From assembly GCA_902626605.1 (NCBI GenBank), contig CACOFZ010000004.1, positions 1 to 64,000 of the forward strand: a stretch of 64,000 nt of DNA, written 5' to 3'. Below, one piece after another: positions 12,238 to 21,593 of this stretch. Below the pieces are notes generated by a model. That model searched no databases. It was not told the origin of the DNA and saw only the letters and a list, made by a program, of their open reading frames with translations. A program made the translations under genes and the position numbers. This DNA is from an uncultured PS1 clade bacterium (GTDB lineage Bacteria > Pseudomonadota > Alphaproteobacteria > MED-G09). Each line of letters begins with the position of its first letter. The stretch's first letter is position 1.

Positions 12238-13002
12238 TTAAGCAGTATTTCCACCATCAATCGTGTAAACCGATCCAGTAATAAAACTGCTATCATCACT
12301 AGCAAGAAATAGCATTAGTTTTGCCACATCATCTGCTTTTGCATATCTCCCCATAGGAATATTGGACTCAAATATATCCTTAGCTTGATTAGAATCTTCA
12401 GGCATTAATCCTTCTTCAATACTTCTCATCATCCTAGTTTCTACAGGGGAAGGATTGATTGAATTTACTCTTATATTCCTTTCTGCACACTCTTTAGCTG
12501 CTGACCTCATTAACCCTGTAACTGCATGTTTACTTGTAGCATAAGGTGCTAAACCAGGAGCACCTGTAAGGCCTGCAACACTTGAGGAAATAATATAACT
12601 GCCTCCTCCTCTATCGCTCATTGCAGGTATAGATGCCTTTAACCCAAGGAAAACTCCCTTAATGTTTACATTCATAACCTTATCAAAGGTTTCTACATCA
12701 TAATCTTCAATATTTTTGACATTGCCCTCTATACCAGCATTTGCAATAAAAATGTCTAGTCCACCAAATTTTTCTTTAGCTAGCTCCACAGCTTTTAAGT
12801 TATCCTCCAAAACTGTTACGTCTCCAAAAAAGTGGCTTATTTTTTTAGAATTAATTTCTTTAATAGTATTTTTTAAATTAGCTTTGTTATTATCAAAAAT
12901 TAAAACTTCGGCCCCCTCTTTTAAAAAAAACTCTGCGGTAACTCTGCCTATACCATCGGCACCGCCAGTAATAATTGCAATCTTATCTTTTAGTTTAGTC
13001 AT
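12238..13002 (-). CDS. SDR family NAD(P)-dependent oxidoreductase
   Basis: Rossmann GGADGIGR, NAG, YATSK catalytic motif, C-terminal SFITGSVYTIDGGNTA. Confidence 0.92.
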   Translation of the reverse strand: MTKLKDKIAIITGGADGIGRVTAEFFLKEGAEVLIFDNNKANLKNTIKEINSKKISHFFGDVTVLEDNLKAVELAKEKFGGLDIFIANAGIEGNVKNIEDYDVETFDKVMNVNIKGVFLGLKASIPAMSDRGGGSYIISSSVAGLTGAPGLAPYATSKHAVTGLMRSAAKECAERNIRVNSINPSPVETRMMRSIEEGLMPEDSNQAKDIFESNIPMGRYAKADDVAKLMLFLASDDSSFITGSVYTIDGGNTA

Positions 13003-13276
13003 AAAATTATCCTTAAATTTTGTTTAATTTTTTTTATTATATTCATAAAAATTTCATCTATTTAATAAAAATCAAAAAAATATAAAATTCAAAAATATTA
13101 TGGTTTTAAAATAGAGAAAATGACAATAATACAAGAATTTTTTCAAAAAAAGATGAGCTCTTAATAATATAAAAAGGGTTGAAAGAATGTTTTTTATTTA
13201 AGTATACCTTAGCAAGAAAATTTGTTTGATAAACTCAAATTACTTAACGTAAAGTCCTTTAAATAAATAGAGTTTT

Positions 13277-13768
13277 TTACAATCCAAGCTCTTTCTCTGT
13301 TAGTATTGATATACCATATTCATCTCTTAAATCGTTTATTTTATATGAAAGATATGATTTTGGAACAATATATGACCACTTTTTTTTCATTTTTTTAGTT
13401 TTAATTCTCGCAATTTTTTTTGATTTTTTTGAAGAATTTACCAATTTCAATAAACCAATTAAACCATGCTCAGAAATAAGTTTTTTGTATAAATTTAAAA
13501 GCTCTTTTGATTTAAAAATTTGCCCTGCCGCTTTTATAATTATTTTTATAGAGTTTTTACAACCATAAATAGTATAAGTATCTAATATTGCCTCCTCCTT
13601 TAGAGATAAACCAAGTCCAAAGATAACATGGGTACAATCATGTCCAAAAATAAACTCCGGAAGAGTATCCCCCTTTAAAATTGATTCTTGATCTTCAAAG
13701 GCGTTATAATAAATTTCAAGACCTTCCTCTAAGGTTAATTGACAGTTTTGTTTTTGAAATTCCAACAT
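13277..13768 (-). CDS. Coq4-like protein (putative ubiquinone-biosynthesis-related)
   Basis: HDCTH followed by 11 residues then E (HDCTH-VIFGLGLSLKE-E), matching the Coq4-family HDxxHx11E metal-ligand pattern; C-terminal INDLRDEYGI resembles Coq4-family ends. Confidence 0.6.
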   Translation of the reverse strand: MLEFQKQNCQLTLEEGLEIYYNAFEDQESILKGDTLPEFIFGHDCTHVIFGLGLSLKEEAILDTYTIYGCKNSIKIIIKAAGQIFKSKELLNLYKKLISEHGLIGLLKLVNSSKKSKKIARIKTKKMKKKWSYIVPKSYLSYKINDLRDEYGISILTEKELGL

Positions 13769-13832
13769 AATTTTTTATTATTTTTTAAATAATTTAACAT
13801 AAAATTATAAATAATAAAAAATTAAAAATTTA

Positions 13833-14273
13833 TTACTCAAATCCAAGCTTTTCCAATGCATTTTTAGCCCAATCTTCGTGACCTTCGGTGTCTCCATCAC
13901 ATTCATGTCTATCTAAAATTTTTTTTGCTCCAAGTTCTTGAAATTTCTCATCAACTTTTTTTCCCGCACCACAAAAATCGAAGTGAGAACTATCACCTAA
14001 TGCGCATACACTGTATTCGATATTAGACAAACTAATTTCAGCTTCAGAGAGTTCTGTCCAAAACTCTTCCCCCATCATTGGAAGATCGCCATCTCCAGTA
14101 GTACTTGTAACAACTAGTACTTTCTTCATATTAACTAAATCATCCATTGATACATCATTAAGCTCAACTTGATTAATATCGATTGATTTTTCCTTTGCAA
14201 TTGAAGCAACATTATCAGCTACTTCCATAGCTGTTCCCATTTCAGAAGCCCATAAAAGATTAAGTTTTGTCAT
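13833..14273 (-). CDS. Small flavodoxin / MioC-like flavoprotein
   Basis: 146 aa flavodoxin fold: WASEMGTAMEVA FMN-phosphate loop, TSTTGDGDLP, CALGDSSHFDFCGAGKKVDE. Confidence 0.8.
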   Translation of the reverse strand: MTKLNLLWASEMGTAMEVADNVASIAKEKSIDINQVELNDVSMDDLVNMKKVLVVTSTTGDGDLPMMGEEFWTELSEAEISLSNIEYSVCALGDSSHFDFCGAGKKVDEKFQELGAKKILDRHECDGDTEGHEDWAKNALEKLGFE

Positions 14274-14341
14274 TTTTAATTCCTTTAAATTATATGCCTA
14301 TTATTATATAAAATTATGGATATTGTAAATTTGAAATAAGT

Positions 14342-14650
14342 ATGGATATTTTTGTAATTTCTCAATTTTTATTTTTTTTTGGTTTCTTAATAATGGTTAT
14401 TAATGAAACACCTGTAGTATTACGGCATGTTTTTAAACCTGCTATGGATTTCAGAAAAAAAATGGAATCCAGATTTGGCGATAAATGGCATTATTGGCAT
14501 AAAATAATAGACTATTTTTGGAATTTTTTTTTATTTTCAGGTCTTTTGCTATCTATAGGTAACAACTTCCTTTTATTATTATCATTATTTCTTTTGTATT
14601 GGATACCTATTTTTCTGTTTATTTACTTACCACTAATTCTAAAAAAATAA
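14342..14650 (+). CDS. Small hydrophobic membrane protein of unknown function
   Basis: 102 aa ORF with about three hydrophobic stretches; not antisense to any gene, sits in an otherwise empty gap. Confidence 0.5.
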   Translation: MDIFVISQFLFFFGFLIMVINETPVVLRHVFKPAMDFRKKMESRFGDKWHYWHKIIDYFWNFFLFSGLLLSIGNNFLLLLSLFLLYWIPIFLFIYLPLILKK

Positions 14651-14661
14651 CTATAAGATTA

Positions 14662-14738
14662 TGGCGGGAGTGACGGGACTCGAACCCGCGACCTCTGGCG
14701 TGACAGGCCAGCGCTCTAACCAACTGAGCTACACCCCC
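14662..14738 (-). tRNA. tRNA-Asp(GTC)
   Basis: rc GGGGGTGTAGCTCAGTTGGTTAGAGCGCTGGCCTGTCACGCCAGAGGTCGCGGGTTCGAGTCCCGTCACTCCCGCCA; anticodon GTC, encoded CCA. Confidence 0.97.
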
Positions 14739-14826
14739 ATAAACAAGTGTATATTTTATTTAAGGGTCAATTTAACTTAAATCAAGACACTTAAAAAAAA
14801 AGTATAAATTTAAAAAATATTAAGAA

Positions 14827-14902
14827 TGGTGGGCGGTGAGAGGCTCGAACTCCCGACCCTCTGGATGTAAACCAGATGCTCTACCAACTGAGCTAACCGC
14901 CC
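14827..14902 (-). tRNA. tRNA-Val(TAC)
   Basis: rc GGGCGGTTAGCTCAGTTGGTAGAGCATCTGGTTTACATCCAGAGGGTCGGGAGTTCGAGCCTCTCACCGCCCACCA; anticodon TAC, encoded CCA. Confidence 0.97.
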
Positions 14903-15017
14903 CTATAATAGTTTTATACTTTTATATTTTGAAAGTTTATATAACCTAATAAAGATTAAGTACATAGCAACACATAAAATTAAATGTGTTTTATTTGTTA
15001 AGAATTAAAAAAATTAA

Positions 15018-15044
15018 TTTTAGGTGGCATTTAGCCACCTAAAA
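15018..15044 (-). terminator. Rho-independent terminator downstream of hup
   Basis: Perfect 11-bp inverted repeat TTTTAGGTGGC-ATTTA-GCCACCTAAAA followed on the minus strand by a T-rich tract (TTAATTTTTTTAATT). Confidence 0.85.
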
Positions 15045-15063
15045 TAATTTAAAATTTAGGATT

Positions 15064-15336
15064 TTAGTTTACTGCATCTTTTAAACCCTTGCCGGATTTA
15101 AATTTTGCATTCTTTGAAGCTGCAATTTGGATAGCTTCACCAGTTCTTGGGTTTCTTCCTGTTGTAGCAGCTCTATGACTTACAGAAAAAGTTCCAAAAC
15201 CTGTAATTTTTACACTTCCACCACCGGCAAGTGTTGAAGTCACTGATCCAAGAAAAGCTTCTAGAGCTCTTCCAGCGTCAGCCTTACTTAATCCTGATCC
15301 AGAAGCAATAGCATCGATAAGTTCATTTTTATTCAT
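15064..15336 (-). CDS. hup: HU family DNA-binding protein
   Basis: 90 aa; [11 protein letters not shown]...[45 protein letters not shown]. Confidence 0.96.
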   Translation of the reverse strand: MNKNELIDAIASGSGLSKADAGRALEAFLGSVTSTLAGGGSVKITGFGTFSVSHRAATTGRNPRTGEAIQIAASKNAKFKSGKGLKDAVN

Positions 15337-15419
15337 ATTATCCTCTCATAAGTTGTTTAACTTATAAGAATGTATGCCCTAAAATCTCAATTGGTCAAAA
15401 AAAATTTAAAAAAGTTTTT

Positions 15420-17849
15420 TTAATGAGTGGTTTGATTAGAACCAATTGGTTGATCAATATTGCTTTTTTTCTGTTCAGCAAGCCATGCTTTCTCATCCCA
15501 CTCAATTGCAGACGGTTTTTCAGTAAGAGCAAAATCAAGGGCTTCATCAATAGTTGAAATTAATTTAATATCTAATTTCTTTTTTATATTTTCAGGAACT
15601 TCTGATAATTCTCTTTCATTTTCGCTTGGTACTAAAACTGTTTTTATACCACTTCTAGTTGCGGCTAGAAGTTTTTCTTTTAGACCTCCAATTGGAAGAA
15701 CTCTTCCTCTTAGGGACATTTCTCCAGTCATAGCAATGTCGTTTTTTATAGAGATTTCTGCCATTACAGAGATTATAGCTACCACCATTGCAACTCCTGC
15801 AGAGGGACCATCTTTGGGTGTAGCACCCTCAGGTACATGAACATGAATATCTTTTCTTTGAAAAATAGGTGGTTCAATTCCATAACTTACAGCTCTTGAC
15901 CTAACAAATGAGGATGCTGCATCAATTGACTCCTTCATTACATCACCGAGCTTACCTGTTGCTTTTATTTTTCCATTTCCAGGAAGCATAACAGCCTCAA
16001 CGTTTAAAATATCTCCTCCAACTTCTGTATATGCTAAACCAGTAACAACACCTATTAAATCGTCATTTTCAGTTTTTCCATACCTGAATTTTTTTACTCC
16101 TAAATACTTAGAAATATTCTCAGAAGTTACATTCACCGAATCACTTTTATTAATTTCGATTTCTTTAACAGCTTTACGAGCAAGAGTATTTATCTCTCTT
16201 TCAAGACCTCTAACACCGGCTTCTCTGCTGTAATACCTTATTACAGATTGAATTGCGTCATCTGAGATGCTCCATTCACTTTCGTTTAATCCACAGTTCT
16301 CAATAGTTTTTTTAACAAGGTGTCTTTTAGCAATTTCTAATTTTTCATCCTCAGTATAACCAGCTATTCTAATAATCTCCATTCTATCAGCTAAGGCTTG
16401 AGGAATGTTTAATGAATTAGCTGTTGTAACAAACATAACCTGCGAAAGATCGTAATCAACCTCCAAATAATGGTCATTAAATGCATTGTTTTGTTCCGGA
16501 TCTAAAACTTCTAATAGAGCTGAGGCAGGATCGCCTCTAAAGTCTGAACCAAGTTTGTCAATTTCATCAAGAAGAATTAAAGGATTAGTAGTTTTTACTT
16601 TTTTTAATGATTGAATTATTCTACCGGGCATTGAACCAATATATGTTCTTCTGTGTCCCCTGATTTCAGACTCATCTCTAACGCCACCCAGAGACATTCT
16701 AATAAATTCTCTTCCAGTTGCTTCGGCAATTGATTTACCAAGAGATGTTTTGCCAACCCCAGGAGGTCCAACTAAACATAAAATAGGACCTTTTATTTTT
16801 TTTGATCTATTCTGAACAGCTAAATACTCAGTAATCCTATCTTTAACCTTATCTAAGCCAAAATGGTCTTTATCTAATATTACCTGAGCAGCCGAGAGAT
16901 CTTTTTTCACCTTCTTCTTTTTTCCCCAAGGAATATCTAAAATCCAATCTAAATAATTTCTTACTACTGTTGCCTCAGCAGACATGGGACTCATTTGTTT
17001 AAGCTTTTTTAACTCGTTTTTTGTTTTTTCTAATGCTTCTTTAGAAAGCTTTGTTTTTGATATTTTTTCTTCAATTTCTGAAATATCATCAATACCTTCA
17101 TTATCATCGTCTAATTCTTTTTGAATAGCTTTCATTTGTTCGTTCAAGTAATATTCTTTTTGAGTTTTTTCCATTTGGTTTTTAACTCTTCTTTTAATCT
17201 TTTTTTCAACCTGGAGAACTGAAAGCTCGTCTTCTAAATCATTTAAAATACTGTTAAGTCTCTCTTGAACATCAATAATTTCAAGAACTTTTTGTTTTTG
17301 ACTAACATTGCCTGACATTTGACTTGCAATTGTATCTGCTACTTTTGATGGGCTATCTGCGTCATTTAAAGCAGTAGAATTATCTGATGTAACTTTATTA
17401 TTAGTTTTAACAAAATCCTCAAAACGAGAAGCTACCTGCCTGGACAAAGCTCTATCTTCGCTATTGATTTCATTATTTTCAGAAATAACTTCAATTTTAG
17501 CCTCAAGGTAATCTCCAGACTCATTAAATTCTTGGACCTTAGCCCTTTTTAAACCTTCAACTAAAACTTTTACTGTTCCATCTGGTAATTTTAATAATTG
17601 AAGAACTTTTCCAAGTGTTCCAACCTCATAAAGATCTTTTTTTTCTGGATCGTTAATATCAGCATCTTTTTGTGCAAGAAAAAGTAATTCTTGGCCCTTA
17701 TCCATTACTGATTCTAGAGCTGAGATTGATTTGTCCCTACCTACAAACAAAGGAACAACCATATGAGGGAAAACAACAATATTTCTCAAAGGAAGCACAG
17801 GTGTGTTTTTAAATAATTTAAATTCTTGAACTTTTTTTTCTTCAGTCAT
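15420..17849 (-). CDS. lon: ATP-dependent endopeptidase La (Lon)
   Basis: 809 aa; Walker A GPPGVGKTSLGKSIA, LDEIDKLGSDFRGDPASALLEVLDPEQN, catalytic PKDGPSAGVAM. Confidence 0.97.
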   Translation of the reverse strand: MTEEKKVQEFKLFKNTPVLPLRNIVVFPHMVVPLFVGRDKSISALESVMDKGQELLFLAQKDADINDPEKKDLYEVGTLGKVLQLLKLPDGTVKVLVEGLKRAKVQEFNESGDYLEAKIEVISENNEINSEDRALSRQVASRFEDFVKTNNKVTSDNSTALNDADSPSKVADTIASQMSGNVSQKQKVLEIIDVQERLNSILNDLEDELSVLQVEKKIKRRVKNQMEKTQKEYYLNEQMKAIQKELDDDNEGIDDISEIEEKISKTKLSKEALEKTKNELKKLKQMSPMSAEATVVRNYLDWILDIPWGKKKKVKKDLSAAQVILDKDHFGLDKVKDRITEYLAVQNRSKKIKGPILCLVGPPGVGKTSLGKSIAEATGREFIRMSLGGVRDESEIRGHRRTYIGSMPGRIIQSLKKVKTTNPLILLDEIDKLGSDFRGDPASALLEVLDPEQNNAFNDHYLEVDYDLSQVMFVTTANSLNIPQALADRMEIIRIAGYTEDEKLEIAKRHLVKKTIENCGLNESEWSISDDAIQSVIRYYSREAGVRGLEREINTLARKAVKEIEINKSDSVNVTSENISKYLGVKKFRYGKTENDDLIGVVTGLAYTEVGGDILNVEAVMLPGNGKIKATGKLGDVMKESIDAASSFVRSRAVSYGIEPPIFQRKDIHVHVPEGATPKDGPSAGVAMVVAIISVMAEISIKNDIAMTGEMSLRGRVLPIGGLKEKLLAATRSGIKTVLVPSENERELSEVPENIKKKLDIKLISTIDEALDFALTEKPSAIEWDEKAWLAEQKKSNIDQPIGSNQTTH

Positions 17850-17906
17850 TGCATATCCATAAAATTAATAGTTATTTTTTAAGTGATTTAGAACATCTTA
17901 ATACTT

Positions 17907-17936
17907 TAATATGGACTTTAAAAAATAAGTATCAAG
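17907..17936 (-). promoter_or_regulatory. Candidate heat-shock-type (RpoH-like) promoter upstream of lon
   Basis: rc CTTG-ATACTTATTTTTTAAAGT(18)-CCATATTA; same architecture appears upstream of clpP. Confidence 0.45.
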
Positions 17937-17954
17937 GGGTAAAAGAGAATAAAA

Positions 17955-19229
17955 TTAATTAACTATCTTTTTTTCATTCTTTTTTTCTTTTTCACCATAA
18001 ATATAAAGTGGAGGGGATTTACCCTCAACAACATCTCCAGAAATTACAACCTCGGTAACGTCCGGTGTGCCGGGTATTTCAAACATGGTATCCAAAAGGA
18101 TATTTTCAATTACGGATCTAAGACCTCTTGCGCCAGTAGAATAAGACATTGTTTTCTTAGCAATAGCAAGCAAAGCGTCATCTGAAAATTTTAGATCAAC
18201 ATTTTCTAAGTTAAATAATTTCTTATATTGTTTAACAACTGCATTTTTAGGTTCAGTAAGTATCCGAATAAGAGAGTCCTCGTCTAAGTCCTCCAATGAA
18301 GCGCAAACAGGAAGTCTTCCAATAAATTCAGGAATTAATCCAAATCTAAGAAGGTCTTTAGGTTGAAGATCTTTGAGTATTTCTCCAGTTCTTCTATCGT
18401 CTTTTTCTTTAACCTCAGCTCCAAAACCAACTGATCTATTAGTTCCTCTTTCAGAAATTATATTTTGAATACCATCAAATGCTCCGCCGCATATAAATAG
18501 TATATTTGTTGTATCAACTTGCAGAAATTCTTGCTGTGGATGCTTTCTTCCACCTTGTGGAGGAACAGAAGCAACTGTTCCTTCCATAATTTTTAATAAG
18601 GCTTGCTGAACTCCTTCACCAGATACATCTCTTGTAATAGAGGGGTTATCAGATTTTCTTGTAATTTTATCAACCTCATCAATGTAAACTATACCTCTTT
18701 GCGCTCTTTCAACATTATAATCTGCAGCTTGTAATAGTTTTAAGATAATATTCTCAACATCTTCTCCTACATAGCCTGCTTCAGTTAACGTAGTTGCATC
18801 AGCCATTGTAAAAGGAACATCTAATATTCTTGCAAGAGTTTGTGCTAATAAAGTTTTTCCACACCCAGTGGGACCTAGTAATAAAATATTCGATTTTGCC
18901 AACTCAACATCATCCTTATTAGAGTCGCAATCAAGTCTCTTGTAATGATTGTGTACAGCAACTGAAAGAACCTTTTTTGCTCTTTGCTGACCAATTACGT
19001 AATCATCTAAAACACCATATATCTCTCCTGGAGATGGAACTGAGTCTACTGATTTATCTTCAAAGTTTTTAGCCTCTTCTTTAATTATGTCCATACATAA
19101 TTCTACACACTCATCACAAATAAAGACTGTAGGGCCAGCAATAAGCTTTTTAACTTCGTGCTGGCTTTTACCACAAAAACTGCAATAAAGTGTATTCTTT
19201 GAATCTCCGCTATCACTAATTTTACTCAT
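17955..19229 (-). CDS. clpX: ATP-dependent Clp protease ATP-binding subunit ClpX
   Basis: Zn finger [11 protein letters not shown]...CDECVELC, Walker [16 protein letters not shown]. Confidence 0.97.
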   Translation of the reverse strand: MSKISDSGDSKNTLYCSFCGKSQHEVKKLIAGPTVFICDECVELCMDIIKEEAKNFEDKSVDSVPSPGEIYGVLDDYVIGQQRAKKVLSVAVHNHYKRLDCDSNKDDVELAKSNILLLGPTGCGKTLLAQTLARILDVPFTMADATTLTEAGYVGEDVENIILKLLQAADYNVERAQRGIVYIDEVDKITRKSDNPSITRDVSGEGVQQALLKIMEGTVASVPPQGGRKHPQQEFLQVDTTNILFICGGAFDGIQNIISERGTNRSVGFGAEVKEKDDRRTGEILKDLQPKDLLRFGLIPEFIGRLPVCASLEDLDEDSLIRILTEPKNAVVKQYKKLFNLENVDLKFSDDALLAIAKKTMSYSTGARGLRSVIENILLDTMFEIPGTPDVTEVVISGDVVEGKSPPLYIYGEKEKKNEKKIVN

Positions 19230-19265
19230 AATCTTATTTTACCTTACCTATATTAATGTACAAAA

Positions 19266-19889
19266 TTAATCTTCTGATTTTAATTCTCTATTTTCAACAA
19301 CTTTATCAATCAAACCAAATTTCATAGCATCATCTGATGTCATAAATGTATCTCTATCAAGAGCTTTTTCAATAGTTTTTAAATTTTGACCAGTATGTTT
19401 TACATAAATATCATTTAACCTAGACCTGAGTGATAAAATTTCTTGAGCATGTCTCTCAATATCGGATGCTTGTCCTTGAAAGCCACCTGAGGGTTGATGA
19501 ACCATTATTCTAGCATTGGGTAGAGAGAATCTCTTACCAGCAGAACCTGCTGATAAAAGAAGGCTACCCATTGAAGCTGCTTGACCAATACATAAAGTAG
19601 AGACTTCAGGCTTTATATATTGCATTGTATCATAAATTGCTAAACCTGATGAGACTACACCTCCAGGAGAATTTATATACATTGAGACTTCTTTTTTTGG
19701 ATTCTCTGCCTCAAGAAAAAGCAGTTGAGCAATAATTACACTGGCCATGTAATCTTCGACAGGACCAGTAACAAAAATTATTCTTTCTTTCAAAAGACGA
19801 GAATAAATATCGTAAGCTCTTTCACCTCTATTGGACTGCTCAACAACCATAGGAATAAGGTTTCCTGTAGGTATATTATTTTTATCCAT
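19266..19889 (-). CDS. clpP: ATP-dependent Clp protease proteolytic subunit ClpP
   Basis: Catalytic Ser/His regions [16 protein letters not shown] and [19 protein letters not shown]. Confidence 0.97.
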   Translation of the reverse strand: MDKNNIPTGNLIPMVVEQSNRGERAYDIYSRLLKERIIFVTGPVEDYMASVIIAQLLFLEAENPKKEVSMYINSPGGVVSSGLAIYDTMQYIKPEVSTLCIGQAASMGSLLLSAGSAGKRFSLPNARIMVHQPSGGFQGQASDIERHAQEILSLRSRLNDIYVKHTGQNLKTIEKALDRDTFMTSDDAMKFGLIDKVVENRELKSED

Positions 19890-19913
19890 AATAATTTCCT
19901 CTGTATCATTTAT

Positions 19914-19943
19914 ATATATGGGATAATTCTTTTAATATGCAAA
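19914..19943 (-). promoter_or_regulatory. Candidate heat-shock-type (RpoH-like) promoter upstream of clpP
   Basis: rc (C)TTTG-CATATTAAAAGAATTATC(18)-CCATATAT, same spacing as the lon candidate. Confidence 0.4.
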
Positions 19944-19993
19944 GATAAAACTGAAAAAAAATATTTTTTTAAAAATTTTATTTAAACAATAAT

Positions 19994-21433
19994 TTATTTA
20001 TCTTTTTTAGCTGAAACTTTTTTTGCCTTAGATTTAGGTTTAGATTTATTCCCTGAAGTTGATTTAGATTTAGTTTTTTTCTTGGATTTTGACTCCTCTT
20101 TTAAGCCCGTGTCAAATAAATCCTCTCTGGATACTTTTACATCTTTTAAATCTACTTTTTCTAAAATAAAATCAATAACTTTATCCTCAAAAACAGGGGC
20201 TGTAAGCTGTCTTATTGCGTCTTGATTTTTTTGGTAATAGTCTAAAATTTCTTTTTCTTGACCAGGATATTTTTGCATCTCTATTTGCAAGGCTTTATTA
20301 ATATCGTTATCTTCTAATTGAATATTATTTTGTTTGCCAATTTCTGCAATCAAAAGTCCAGTGCATACCCTTTTTTCAGAAATTTCTGTATAATTTTTTC
20401 TAATCTCTTTTTCACTTAATTCTAAATCTTTTAATTCTTTTTTTTGTTGCTCTAGCTGTTGTTGAAGCTGGTTCCACATTTGATCAAATTCTTGATTTAC
20501 CATGCTTTCTGGAAGCTTAAATTTATGTTTCTTTTCTAATACATCCAAAAGACTATCTTTAAGCTTCATGCGAGCAGCAGAGTCAAAGTCCTGCTGTATT
20601 CTCTCTTCAAGATTTTTTTTGAGAGTTTTCAAATCTTCCATTCCTAAATTTTTTGCAAGATCGTCATTAACTTTTGAGTCTTCGGCTTTAGAGACTTTTT
20701 TTATCTCAACATCAAATGTGGCATCTTTACCTGCCAAATCAGAGCTTTGATAATTGTCAGGAAATTTAACGTTAACAAGTTTCTTATCACCTTTTTTTAA
20801 ACCAATTAATTGATCTTCAAAATTATCTATAAAAGATTTAGAACCTAAAACTAAATTGGCATCGTTTGCAGTACCGCCATCAAAAGCAATATCGTCAATT
20901 TTTCCAATATAATCTATTGTTACTTGATCGCCATTTTTTGATTTTGTTTTTTCAGGTACTTCTTTAAATGATTTATTTTGTTTAGCTAAATACTCTAAAG
21001 CATCTTTTATATCTTTTTCTGTAGGTTTAGAAACAGGTTTATCTAATTTTATTTTTGAAAAGTCAGTAATTTCAATCTCTGGAAGTACCTCACAATTCAT
21101 TGTAAAAATAAGGTCTTTATTTTTCTCAATTACTTCATTCATATCTAACCCAAGTTTTACTTCAGGTTTTACTGCGGCTCTAAGGTCTCTATCTTGTAAA
21201 ACACTTTGTGATGCTTCAGAGACTGTCTCCTCAATAACTTCAACCATCACACTCTGCCCGTAAAGTTTTTCAATATGAGAAGTAGGAACTTTTCCAGGTC
21301 TAAAACCGTCAATCTTTGCTTTTGATGCAATATCTTGAAGCTTTTTAATTTTTTTTTCCTTAATATCATCGATACCAATGGTAATTGAAAACTCTCTTTT
21401 TAGGCCTTTTGATTTTAATTCTTTAACTTCCAT
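19994..21433 (-). CDS. tig: Trigger factor
   Basis: PPIase/ribosome-binding trigger factor (DGFRPGKVPTSHIEKLYGQSV); adjacent to clpP. Confidence 0.95.
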   Translation of the reverse strand: MEVKELKSKGLKREFSITIGIDDIKEKKIKKLQDIASKAKIDGFRPGKVPTSHIEKLYGQSVMVEVIEETVSEASQSVLQDRDLRAAVKPEVKLGLDMNEVIEKNKDLIFTMNCEVLPEIEITDFSKIKLDKPVSKPTEKDIKDALEYLAKQNKSFKEVPEKTKSKNGDQVTIDYIGKIDDIAFDGGTANDANLVLGSKSFIDNFEDQLIGLKKGDKKLVNVKFPDNYQSSDLAGKDATFDVEIKKVSKAEDSKVNDDLAKNLGMEDLKTLKKNLEERIQQDFDSAARMKLKDSLLDVLEKKHKFKLPESMVNQEFDQMWNQLQQQLEQQKKELKDLELSEKEIRKNYTEISEKRVCTGLLIAEIGKQNNIQLEDNDINKALQIEMQKYPGQEKEILDYYQKNQDAIRQLTAPVFEDKVIDFILEKVDLKDVKVSREDLFDTGLKEESKSKKKTKSKSTSGNKSKPKSKAKKVSAKKDK

Positions 21434-21450
21434 TTTAATCTCTCATATAT

Positions 21451-21535
21451 TGGTGCGGGCGGAGGGAGTTGAACCCCCACGCCTTGCGGCACAGGTACCT
21501 AAAACCTGCGTGTCTACCAATTCCACCACGCCCGC
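21451..21535 (-). tRNA. tRNA-Leu(TAG)
   Basis: rc GCGGGCGTGGTGGAATTGGTAGACACGCAGGTTTTAGGTACCTGTGCCGCAAGGCGTGGGGGTTCAACTCCCTCCGCCCGCACCA; anticodon TAG, class II variable arm, encoded CCA. Confidence 0.96.
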
Positions 21536-21593
21536 ATATTTAATTATGAGTTCTTATCAGTACATTAAAAGAATATCTAGGGTAATTATTTTT

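Noticed and set aside
12716-13027. 103-aa plus-strand ORF
   Set aside because: Antisense to the SDR gene.
13003-13276. 274-bp intergenic gap considered as a possible sRNA or riboswitch
   Set aside because: Very AT-rich with no clear GC-containing stem, terminator or conserved motif that I could recognise.
15460-15840. 126-aa plus-strand ORF
   Set aside because: Antisense to lon; no independent coding support.
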